Below are positions 8,713 to 15,958 of a DNA stretch of 64,000 nt, in pieces. A model generated the notes under the pieces. It saw only the letters and a program-made list of their open reading frames with translations, ran no database searches and was not told where the DNA came from. The position numbers were made by a program, and so were the translations under genes. The stretch comes from VXRD01 sp965242535 (GTDB taxonomy: Bacteria > Latescibacterota > UBA2968): the NCBI GenBank assembly GCA_965242535.1, contig OZ251458.1:3286001-3350000 (forward strand), in the 5' to 3' direction. Every line of letters starts with the position of its first letter. Positions within the stretch are counted from its first letter, which is position 1.

Positions 8713-8875
8713 GAAGCCATCTAAAAATTATCGGGACCTACCCCCCTAGCCCCCCTTCCTGCGAGGAAGGGGGGAATCAAGGCGTCCTATTTTCGCGGTC
8801 TGTACGGTTTTGACCTGCGAAAAGTGAATGTTTTTGCGACTCTCTCAATGGCGGCCCGAGTTTTTAGATGGCTTC
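8713..8875. mobile_element. Miniature inverted-repeat element nested in copy B
   Basis: 163 bp with perfect 15-bp inverted ends GAAGCCATCTAAAAA (8713-8727) and TTTTTAGATGGCTTC (8861-8875), flanked by TTA on both sides. It splits the sequence that reads GCTTTAGAAAAGCG in the other copies. A 3-bp TNA duplication is typical of the IS5/IS1031 group, so it could be mobilised by such an element; that part is inference. The interior carries a strong hairpin (CCCCCCTTCC-TGCGA-GGAAGGGGGG) near 8750-8774. Confidence 0.75.
8750..8774. terminator. GC-rich perfect hairpin inside the nested miniature element
   Basis: A ten-base arm, CCCCCCTTCC, a short TGCGA loop and the complementary GGAAGGGGGG. No T-tract follows, so it may be a structural element or a weak terminator rather than a classical one. 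Confidence 0.35.
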
Positions 8876-8961
8876 TTAGATAAGCGAGCAACTCAGGTAC
8901 TGATTTGTGCGTATCCAAAATTGAGGATAACTTAATTTACGTAGTAATAAGAAGGGACGCG

Positions 8962-9870
8962 ATGCGTGGGATTTTTTGCTTTTTGATCGCGGTGGGACTG
9001 CAACCGGTTCCAGCCGGCGCGGCGGTGGAATTTTTGACGGGTGTCGATCGCGATACCCTGACCCTTGGCGATCCGTTTGTGTTGCGCCTGCGCGTGCATC
9101 GCGGGGCCGACGATCGGGCGGAGATCGCGTTTGGCGAGGATTTTCCCGGGCCATTTGAGATTCGGCACACGGGCGAGGTGGAGACGACGCAACTCGAAGA
9201 TGGACGGGTGCGCGAGACGCAAGACCTCGTCCTGACCGCGTATCAGGTGGGCGCGTTTGCGTTGCCGCCCGTGTCCGTGCAATTCGTGGATGCCGCAGGC
9301 GATTCCGGAACGATTGCGTCTCGGCCCATCGACATTTTGGTGCAAAGCGCGAGGGCCGAGGGCGAGGCGGATATCCGCGATGTAAAGCCCCCAGTCGCGG
9401 TCGATGCGCGTGTCCCCTTGTGGTTTTGGCTGGCGTGTGGCGGGCTTGTTTTGGCGATCGCAGGGGTGATTTGGTACGCGTATCGCCGCAGGCGCCGGCC
9501 CAAAGCCGAGGCGCTGCCGCCACCTGTGAACTATTTGGATGAGTTGGACGAGGTGGGCCGGCTCGGGTTGGTTGAACGGGAAAATTACCGGCAGTACTAT
9601 TCGCTGTTGTCGTCCGTTTTGCGGCGTTGCCTAGAGGCCAAAACCCCCGTGCAAGCCGTGGAGCGCACGACGTTTGAGATCGCGCGAGATTTGCGCGCAC
9701 AGGCGGTTGACGATCCGTTGGCGATGGCGATCGAGCGGTTTTTGAACGAGGCGGATCGCGTCAAATTCGCCAAGTTCGCACCGCGGGCGGCGATGGCGCG
9801 CGAAGCGATGGACGATGTGCGCGGCATGGTGAAAATATTGGTGACGCCAACGCGAGAGGAGGCCGAGTGA
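8962..9870 (+). CDS. BatD-like membrane protein of the Bat operon
   Basis: 302 residues. A signal peptide (residues 1-18, ending PAGAA) is followed by an extracytoplasmic beta domain (VDRDTLTLGDPFVLRLRVHRG), one transmembrane helix (LWFWLACGGLVLAIAGVIWYAY, about 148-170) and a helical cytoplasmic tail (YRQYYSLLSSVLRRCLEAKTPVQAVERTT). That layout is seen in BatD/DUF4381 proteins preceding batA. ATG 8962 follows AAGGG; the upstream repeat ends 15 bases earlier. The stop overlaps the batA start (TGATG), so coupling to batA is likely. Exact family assignment is uncertain. Confidence 0.65.
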   Translation: MRGIFCFLIAVGLQPVPAGAAVEFLTGVDRDTLTLGDPFVLRLRVHRGADDRAEIAFGEDFPGPFEIRHTGEVETTQLEDGRVRETQDLVLTAYQVGAFALPPVSVQFVDAAGDSGTIASRPIDILVQSARAEGEADIRDVKPPVAVDARVPLWFWLACGGLVLAIAGVIWYAYRRRRRPKAEALPPPVNYLDELDEVGRLGLVERENYRQYYSLLSSVLRRCLEAKTPVQAVERTTFEIARDLRAQAVDDPLAMAIERFLNEADRVKFAKFAPRAAMAREAMDDVRGMVKILVTPTREEAE

Positions 9871-10865
9871 TGCGGTTTGCCAATCCCGAATGGCTGTTGC
9901 TCTCGCTGTTGATTCCCGTGCTCATCTACCGCTATGTCGGACGGGAGCGGCGCGCGTCCGGGCGCATCCGGTTTTCCGATACGCGCATTTTGCGGCGGAT
10001 TGGCCCATCCCTGTCCCTGCGCTTGCGGCACAGTTTGATCGCGCTGCGCTGCGTCGCGCTCATGTTGCTCATCGCGGCGATGGCGCGGCCACAGGCAGGG
10101 CGCGAGGGGCGAGAGATTTTGAGTCAGGGGATCGATATCGCGCTCGCCATCGATGTGTCGAGCAGCATGGAGGCCAAGGATTTGGCGAACCAACGCAAGA
10201 CGCGCTTGGAGGTGTGCAAAGAGGTGGTGGCCCAATTTGCACAGGGCCGCGCCCACGATCGCTTGGGGCTCGTGGTCTTTGCCGCAGAAGCCTATACGCA
10301 ATGCCCGCTCACGCTGGATTACGGCGTGTTTTTGAGTTTTCTCGACGGGGTCGAAATCGCCGATAAAGACTGGGATGGCACCGCGATAGGGCTGGGGATC
10401 GCCACCGCGGTGAATCGTTTGCGCGACTCTGAGGCCAAGAGCAAGGTGATCATTTTGCTGACCGATGGAAAGAACAACCGCGGCGAGATCGATCCGATGA
10501 CCGCCGCGCGCGCCGCCGAGGCGATAGGCGTCCGCATTTACGCCATTGGCGCGGGCAGCGAGGGGACGATTATGCAAGAGGTCGACGGGATTTTCGGCAA
10601 GCGATACGTGCCGGTCAAGGTCGAGATCGACGAGGAGACCTTAAAAAAAGTGGCGGATGCAACGGGCGGAAAGTATTTCAGGGCGACGAGCGAGGAAAAG
10701 CTGGAGGAGATTTACGCGGAGATCGGAGAGATGGAAAAGACCGAGATCAAGATGCGCGAATACGTGGATTACCGCGAGTTGTTCCACAAATTTCTCTACC
10801 CCGGCTTGGCGTTGCTGTCATTGGAATTGGTGCTGGGCAATACGCGGTTTCGGCGGTTGCCGTAG
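9870..10865 (+). CDS. batA: BatA-type von Willebrand factor A protein
   Basis: 331 residues: two N-terminal transmembrane helices (residues 8-20 and about 55-70), a VWA domain with the metal-binding MIDAS motif DVSSSM (in IALAIDVSSSMEAKDL) and a downstream LLTDGKNNRGEID, and a C-terminal helix (FLYPGLALLSLELVLG). Bat proteins are membrane-bound factors first linked to aerotolerance; the partner is unknown. The start overlaps the preceding stop and follows GAGGAGG. The next gene, also VWA, begins 176 bases later, after a REP-like palindrome. Confidence 0.88.
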   Translation: MRFANPEWLLLSLLIPVLIYRYVGRERRASGRIRFSDTRILRRIGPSLSLRLRHSLIALRCVALMLLIAAMARPQAGREGREILSQGIDIALAIDVSSSMEAKDLANQRKTRLEVCKEVVAQFAQGRAHDRLGLVVFAAEAYTQCPLTLDYGVFLSFLDGVEIADKDWDGTAIGLGIATAVNRLRDSEAKSKVIILLTDGKNNRGEIDPMTAARAAEAIGVRIYAIGAGSEGTIMQEVDGIFGKRYVPVKVEIDEETLKKVADATGGKYFRATSEEKLEEIYAEIGEMEKTEIKMREYVDYRELFHKFLYPGLALLSLELVLGNTRFRRLP

Positions 10866-11041
10866 AGGCTGTTTTATCATTATCGGTCCCTACCCTCCTA
10901 GCCCCATCCATCGTAGGGACAGGCCCCCGTGCCTGTCCTCTCATTGGCCGTAGCGGTCAGGGGGCGGGGTAGATTATTTGCTATAAGAGACAGAAGTAGG
11001 GGCGATGCCCGTGCTCGTCCGAAGATGCGAAAGGCGATGAG
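10866..11041. repeat. REP-like palindrome between batA and batB
   Basis: A copy of the dispersed palindrome (core GGGACAGGCCCCCGTGCC) lies at about 10912-10938 and a related GTAGGGGCGATGCCCGTGC at about 10996. The remainder shows no gene. Confidence 0.75.
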
Positions 11042-12067
11042 ATGCGATTTGGGGATCCGCAGGCGTTTTATTTTTTGATCGGCGTGCCGGTGTTCGCCCT
11101 GTTTTACTGGTGGGCGTTTCGGCGCAAGCGCAAGGCATTGCACGCATTTGGCGCGCCCGCGTTGATGGACAAACTCGCGTCGGGCGTGAGCCGGGTTCGG
11201 CAGGGGATCAAGGCCGCGCTGATGTGCGTGGGGCTTGCGTTTTTGGTGCTGGCGCTGGTGCGACCGCAGTTCGGCACGGAGTTGGAGGTGATCCACCGCA
11301 AGGGCGTGGATTTGGTGATCGTGTTGGATACGTCTTTGAGTATGCTGGCCGAGGATATCAAGCCCAACCGCCTCGACCGCGCGCGATTTGAAATTGAAGG
11401 GCTGATCGACCGCCTCGAGGGCGACCGCATCGGGTTGGTGGCTTTTGCCGGTTATAGCCATGTGCTCTGCCCGCTCACGCTGGATTACGCCGCGGCCAAG
11501 ATGTTTTTGGGGCAGGCCGATGCGAGCCTCATCGCGGAACAGGGGACCGCGGTCGCCGAGGCCATTCGCACCGCCATTCGGGGATTTGGGGCAACCGAGG
11601 GCAAGTACAAGGCGTTGATTTTGATTACCGATGGCGAGGATCACGCGGATGATCCCATCGCCGTTGCACGGGCCGCCGCCGAACGCGGCGTGCGAATTTT
11701 CGCCGTGGGCGTGGGCACGGCCGAGGGCGAGTTGATTCCCCTGCGCGACGGCGACCGCGTGGATTATTTGAAGGATGCCGAGGGCAAGATCGTGAAGACC
11801 CGCTTGGACGAGGCGACTTTGAAGGAGATCGCCCGCATCACCGATGGGTTGTACGTGCGCGCCAGCGGTGGGGGCATTGGGTTGCAAGCGGTGTACGAAC
11901 GGATTTCCGAGATGGAGAAGCGCGATTTGGGCACGCAACGTTATGCCCAATACATCCACCGATTTCAATGGCCCCTCGCGGTCGCGTTGCTGTGTTTTGC
12001 AAGCGAGGCCCTGTTGTCCGATAGACGGCGGGGACGAGAAGCGTGGCGCGGGCGATTTGAGGCGTAG
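11042..12067 (+). CDS. batB: BatB-type von Willebrand factor A protein
   Basis: 341 residues. N-terminal helices (FYFLIGVPVFALFYWW, and LMCVGLAFLVLALVRP) are followed by a VWA domain with MIDAS DTSLSM in VDLVIVLDTSLSMLAEDIKPNR, ALILITDGEDHADDP, then AVGVGTAEGELIPL, and a C-terminal helix (FQWPLAVALLCFASEALL). It is the second VWA member of the Bat set and probably forms a complex with BatA. The stop lies 21 bases before batC. Confidence 0.88.
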   Translation: MRFGDPQAFYFLIGVPVFALFYWWAFRRKRKALHAFGAPALMDKLASGVSRVRQGIKAALMCVGLAFLVLALVRPQFGTELEVIHRKGVDLVIVLDTSLSMLAEDIKPNRLDRARFEIEGLIDRLEGDRIGLVAFAGYSHVLCPLTLDYAAAKMFLGQADASLIAEQGTAVAEAIRTAIRGFGATEGKYKALILITDGEDHADDPIAVARAAAERGVRIFAVGVGTAEGELIPLRDGDRVDYLKDAEGKIVKTRLDEATLKEIARITDGLYVRASGGGIGLQAVYERISEMEKRDLGTQRYAQYIHRFQWPLAVALLCFASEALLSDRRRGREAWRGRFEA

Positions 12068-12088
12068 TGAAAGATACGAGGCGAGATT

Positions 12089-12877
12089 ATGAGACGATTT
12101 TTGTTGATTCTGTTGGCGTTGCCGTTGTTGGGATGGACGTTTCTCGATCCCGTTGCGAAGAAGAACGAAGAGGGCAATGCCCTGTTTGAAAAGGGCGAGT
12201 ACGAAGCCGCGTTGCGCCGGTATTTGGAAGCGCAACAAGAGGCGCGAGATCGTCCGGCACTGCATTTCAATGCCGGAGACGCGCTCTACAAGCAGGGCAA
12301 ATACGCCGAGGCCATGCAGGAAATGGCGCGTGCGACGGAGGGGGAACATCCGCATTTGGCCGCAGCCGCGTTCTACAATTTGGGCAACGCGCTGTTTCGG
12401 CAGGAGAAGTTCCAAGAAGCGGTCGGCGCGTACAAACAATCGCTGGAACTGAATCCGGATGATGTGGATGCCAAAGTGAATCTGGAACTGGCGTTGGAAA
12501 AACTGGATCGGGATAAACAGCAACAGAAGGAACGGGATCAGCAGGATCAACAAGATCAACAAGACCAGCAGGATCAGCAGAATCAGGATCAGCAGAATCA
12601 GGATGGACAGGATCAGCAGGATCAGCAACAACAGGATCAACAAGACCAGCAAGACCAGCAACAGCAGGATCAGCAAGACCAGCAAGACCAGCAAGACCAG
12701 AATGCGGGTGACAATCGGGAAGAGCAGCAGAAAGAGAAACGCCAAGCACAGCCCGAGGAGATGACGCCCGAGGAAGCGGCGCGGATTCTCAATGCGATGC
12801 GAGAGAGAGAAGAGGAGTCGCAAAAGCGACGCAAATTAAAGCTGCGCGGCAAGAGGTATCAGGGCAATGAATGGTAG
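12089..12877 (+). CDS. batC: BatC-like TPR protein with Gln/Asp repeat tail
   Basis: 262 residues: a signal peptide or anchor (residues 1-18), about three TPR units at 25-140 (GNALFEKGEYEAALRRYLEAQ, HFNAGDALYKQGKYAEAM, FYNLGNALFRQEKFQEAV), then a tract of about 55 residues built from QQDQQDQ repeats (about 149-205), then a charged end with PEEMTPEEAARILNAMREREEES. The TPR part and the C-terminal EEAARIL segment are usual for BatC; the long Q/D tract at DNA level is a CAGGATCAGCAAGAC-type microsatellite and may vary between strains. It is the last gene of this block; 3' of it lies a repeat element. Confidence 0.8.
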   Translation: MRRFLLILLALPLLGWTFLDPVAKKNEEGNALFEKGEYEAALRRYLEAQQEARDRPALHFNAGDALYKQGKYAEAMQEMARATEGEHPHLAAAAFYNLGNALFRQEKFQEAVGAYKQSLELNPDDVDAKVNLELALEKLDRDKQQQKERDQQDQQDQQDQQDQQNQDQQNQDGQDQQDQQQQDQQDQQDQQQQDQQDQQDQQDQNAGDNREEQQKEKRQAQPEEMTPEEAARILNAMREREEESQKRRKLKLRGKRYQGNEW

Positions 12878-12937
12878 GGGAACCATCGGCTTTCAACTTC
12901 AGGTATATGAGGGGAGTTTCGGCATGGTTGTAAATGA

Positions 12938-13416
12938 ATACTCGCTAAATAAAATAATGTCGGAATTTCAATTTTTCAAGAGAGTGACGGACGTAATGTC
13001 GTACATCAAATAAACCATCGCCAAACGTGCCATCCCAAAAGCCCATCAACGAAAGCCATCACGCACAGCGCGCAAGTCCGTCTCGCAACGCACATCCATT
13101 ATGCAACTCACTTTGCAGGCTGTCTCATGTCGTGCGATTACAAAAGCGCTTTGCGCTGTGCTAGCCCCTCGGCGCATGAGAGCGGCATTTTTGAACTGCT
13201 CGGGCAGTTGTACCCCGCTCGCCTACTTTTCTTCAGACGCTTATTCGCGTCTTCTCTGTTGACAAAAAGTAGGTCGCCGCACGCCGTAGGCACAGGCGTA
13301 GCCAACGCATCGAAGGCAACTCACGATGCTTTAGGACCAAACGTTTTAGAAAAGCGAGCGATTCAGGTGCTGATTTATGCCTATCAAAATTGAGAATAAC
13401 TTAATTTACAGAGCAC
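12938..13416. repeat. Inverted-repeat element, second subfamily (copy C)
   Basis: Homologous along its length to copy B: it begins ATACTCGCTAAATAAA, ends TTAATTTACAGAGCA, and shares TTTTTCAAGAG and GTGACGGACGT near the left end and GCCCCTCGGCGCATGAGAG in the middle. It also contains GAACTGCTCGGGCAGTTGTACC, as in copies A and E. It stands between batC and the methyltransferase pair. The rest of the gap (12878-12937 and 13417-13470) shows nothing recognisable. Confidence 0.75.
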
Positions 13417-13470
13417 TGAAACCAAATTTCAAATCGTCAGAAAAAAATCCCTTCTATTTGAGCAAGAGAG

Positions 13471-14448
13471 ATGATTGAACGATACCTAAACGCCGTTGTT
13501 CAAGGCGATTGTTTAGAATTGCTCAAAACCCTGCCCGATAACTCGGTCGATGTCGCGTTTGCCGATCCGCCATTTAACCTCAAAAAGTCCTACAACAGCT
13601 ACACAGACCGCCTAAAACTCCGAGAGTATTTGGACTGGTGCGAACGCTGGATAACCGAAATGGTTCGCGTCGCCAAACCGACGGGCAGTATTTTTTTGCA
13701 CAACATACCGAAATGGCTCACTTTTTACGCGGGATACCTCAACGAAATCGCCGATTTCAAGCACTGGATAAGTTGGGACGCGCCGACAGCTCCCATGGGA
13801 AAAACACTGCAACCCTCGCATTACGGGATTTTATTTTACGCCAAAGACATCGAACAATTGAAATTTCATGAGATTCGCTATCCGCACAAACGCACGCGAA
13901 AAGAAGGGCTACTGGCAAAGGATTACGGCGGCAAAAAAAAATTGTTACACCCCTTCGGCCCTCTCGTTTCCGACGTGTGGACGGATATCCACAGGGTCAA
14001 ACACAACAAATACAGAGACAAACACCCCTGCCAGTTGCCCATACATTTATTGGAACGCATCATTTTAATGGCTTCAGATGAAGGCGATATCATTCTCGAT
14101 CCCTTCAGTGGCACGGGCACAACGGCATTGGCCGCCAAGCGGTTGGGCAGAAATTTCATCGGTTTTGAGTTGGACGACAAATACGTCGAAATAACGCAAA
14201 ACAAACTTTTGCAAGAGAATTTTAGGTCGAAACTGGGGCGATGCTGGGTCAGTTTTTATCTCGATAAATTGATCACGTTGAGAGACGCAGACTGGGATGA
14301 CATAAAAGAATTTTTCCACATTCCGTCTGAAATCCAAAAGATAGATCTCATGCCGATCGTCTTAAAATCAAACGCGGCGAGTTCTGCATTCAAAACATGC
14401 GACAACCATTGTGGAGACGCGCTCCAAGAAGAACTCACCTTGTCTTAG
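13471..14448 (+). CDS. Site-specific DNA methyltransferase (beta-class, DPPF)
   Basis: 325 residues. The catalytic motif IV (VAFADPPFNLKKSYNSY) comes first, near residue 30; the S-adenosylmethionine motif I (DIILDPFSGTGTTALAAKRLGRNFIGFELDDKY) is near residues 207-240. This order is that of beta-type amino-methyltransferases (N6-adenine or N4-cytosine). A C-terminal extension of about 70 residues is not recognised. A second methyltransferase gene follows almost immediately. No restriction endonuclease is visible nearby, so the pair is either an orphan modification unit or part of a system that has lost or never had a nuclease. Confidence 0.88.
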   Translation: MIERYLNAVVQGDCLELLKTLPDNSVDVAFADPPFNLKKSYNSYTDRLKLREYLDWCERWITEMVRVAKPTGSIFLHNIPKWLTFYAGYLNEIADFKHWISWDAPTAPMGKTLQPSHYGILFYAKDIEQLKFHEIRYPHKRTRKEGLLAKDYGGKKKLLHPFGPLVSDVWTDIHRVKHNKYRDKHPCQLPIHLLERIILMASDEGDIILDPFSGTGTTALAAKRLGRNFIGFELDDKYVEITQNKLLQENFRSKLGRCWVSFYLDKLITLRDADWDDIKEFFHIPSEIQKIDLMPIVLKSNAASSAFKTCDNHCGDALQEELTLS

Positions 14449-14461
14449 CGCGCGAGATCAA

Positions 14462-15811
14462 ATGGCACATCGCTCGGGAAAAAATACAATGCCGTATTTG
14501 ACGCAAACCGATAAAGGCGAGGAACGCAACCGCCTGCATCCCGAAGATCGCCCCGTCGACGAGTGGTATCGGTTCGTTCTCTCGTATCCCCCCCATCTCG
14601 TAAAAAATTACATCGCGCGCTTTGCACTCGACGAAAAAAGCGCTGTTTTAGATCCCTTTTGTGGCACGGGCACGACTTTGGTCGCCTGCAAAAAACAGGG
14701 CATAAAGAGTTTTGGCATCGAGGCCAATCCCGTTGTCAAATTCGCCGCAAGCGTGAAGACGGATTGGGAGATAGACCCCGAGGTTCTCCGCGATCACGCA
14801 GAACGGGTCGCCGCAGAAACGGCGAAGTTGCTGGCGTTGGAAGGCGTAGATGACGCCCCGCTCTTTCAACCCCTCGATAAAAAGGTGCCCGCAAACCTGC
14901 GGACACTCAGCCCCGAACGAGAAAAGTTGATCATCGCAAACTCGATCAGCCCCAAACCGCTGCACAAGGTTTTGGCTCTTTTGGAAAAAATCGACCAATT
15001 AAAGCACGCGAGATGTTATGACTACGAGCGTTTAGCACTCGCCAAACAGGTGGTTTATACCGCGAGCAATTTGCGCTTTGGGCCAGAAGTTGGCGTGGGG
15101 AAGGCCAAGGCAGACGCGCCCGTCGTCGCGCCATGGTTGGCGGGTGTTAAAAGCATGTGTGAGGACTTAATCGAAGTAAAACCCCATGCCCACATTCCCT
15201 CGGTCGTTCGCTTTGGCGATGCGCGCAATCTGAAAACGCTTTTGCAACCCCGATCCATCGACGCGGTTATCACGTCGCCGCCGTATCCCAATGAAAAGGA
15301 TTATACCCGAACCACGCGCTTGGAATCCGTGTTGCTGGGGTTTATGGCGGATCGAAAGGATCTGCGAATCCACAAAAGCAGGTTGATACGATCCAATACG
15401 CGCGGCGTGTACCAAAAAGATAGGGATAGAGAGTGGGTCGCAAAATTTGACCGCGTGCAAAAATTGGCAAAAGAGATAGAAAATCGCCGGATCGCATTGA
15501 ACAAGACATCGGGATTTGAAAAATTATACGCTCGGGTCGTCTGCCATTATTTTGGAGGCATGGCGCGGCATTTGGAAAACCTGAAACCCGTTTTGAAGCC
15601 CGGTGCTCGCCTCGCCTATGTGGTGGGTGATCAGGCTTCTTATTTTCGCGTCTTGATCCAAACCGGAGAATTGTTGGCGGAAATCGCAGACCGATTGGGG
15701 TATCGCGTGTTGGATATCGATCTGTTCAGACAAAGGTTCTCTACCACAACTCAGCAACATATCCGCGAAGAGGTCGTGGTATTGCGTTGGGAAGGTCAGA
15801 GGAATTGCTAA
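14462..15811 (+). CDS. DNA methyltransferase (SPPY type)
   Basis: 449 residues. The SAM-binding motif I (SAVLDPFCGTGTTLVACKKQG) lies near residue 60 and the catalytic motif IV (VITSPPYPNEKDYTR) near residue 275, so the order is the reverse of the gene upstream. S/TSPPY is common in N4-cytosine enzymes. The long insert between the motifs probably includes the target recognition part. I chose ATG 14462, 13 bases after the previous stop; a GTG at 14411 (overlapping the previous gene) and an ATG at 14489 are alternatives. The two enzymes may methylate the two strands of an asymmetric site, which is inference. Confidence 0.85.
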   Translation: MAHRSGKNTMPYLTQTDKGEERNRLHPEDRPVDEWYRFVLSYPPHLVKNYIARFALDEKSAVLDPFCGTGTTLVACKKQGIKSFGIEANPVVKFAASVKTDWEIDPEVLRDHAERVAAETAKLLALEGVDDAPLFQPLDKKVPANLRTLSPEREKLIIANSISPKPLHKVLALLEKIDQLKHARCYDYERLALAKQVVYTASNLRFGPEVGVGKAKADAPVVAPWLAGVKSMCEDLIEVKPHAHIPSVVRFGDARNLKTLLQPRSIDAVITSPPYPNEKDYTRTTRLESVLLGFMADRKDLRIHKSRLIRSNTRGVYQKDRDREWVAKFDRVQKLAKEIENRRIALNKTSGFEKLYARVVCHYFGGMARHLENLKPVLKPGARLAYVVGDQASYFRVLIQTGELLAEIADRLGYRVLDIDLFRQRFSTTTQQHIREEVVVLRWEGQRNC

Positions 15812-15841
15812 CCTATCGTCGGGGACTCGATCATCCATGAG

Positions 15842-15932
15842 ATTAGGACCAAACGCTTTAGAAAAGCGAGCCGTGCAGGTGCTGATTTGTGCGTATCAAA
15901 ATTGAGAACAACTTAATTTACAGAGTATTTAA
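15842..15932. repeat. Partial repeat element (copy D)
   Basis: Only the right-hand part of the element is present: AGGACCAAACGCTTTAGAAA, then GCTGATTTGTGCGTATCAAA, ending TTAATTTACAGAGTATTTA. It has the same orientation as copy C, so the methyltransferase pair is bracketed by directly repeated copies. Confidence 0.8.
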
Positions 15933-15958
15933 TTTGCGGAGTGCGAAAAGGCAAAAAA

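Larger units (their letters stand above)
8375..8946. repeat. Inverted-repeat element, second subfamily (copy B) with nested element
   Basis: The ends TACTCTGTAAATTAA (8375-8389) and TTAATTTACGTAGTA (8932-8946) are imperfect inverted repeats (12 of 15), flanked by ATAAG on both sides (8370-8374, 8947-8951), a probable 5-bp duplication. The interior is homologous to the 432-bp element in inverse orientation to copy A, but it lacks the outer ATCTGTACCAAC part. A separate miniature element is inserted at 8713-8875. Confidence 0.75.

Noticed and set aside
8395..8724. Small ORFs inside the repeat elements (also in copies C, E and F)
   Set aside because: They recur because the element recurs, have stops and frame changes between copies, and lack start signals.
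10898..12823. Long minus-strand ORF (641 codons) antisense to batB and batC
   Set aside because: Its Leu/Ile-rich part is the complement of the CAG/GAT repeat of BatC, and the rest mirrors the VWA gene. There is no start signal or known domain, and the plus-strand genes are clear.
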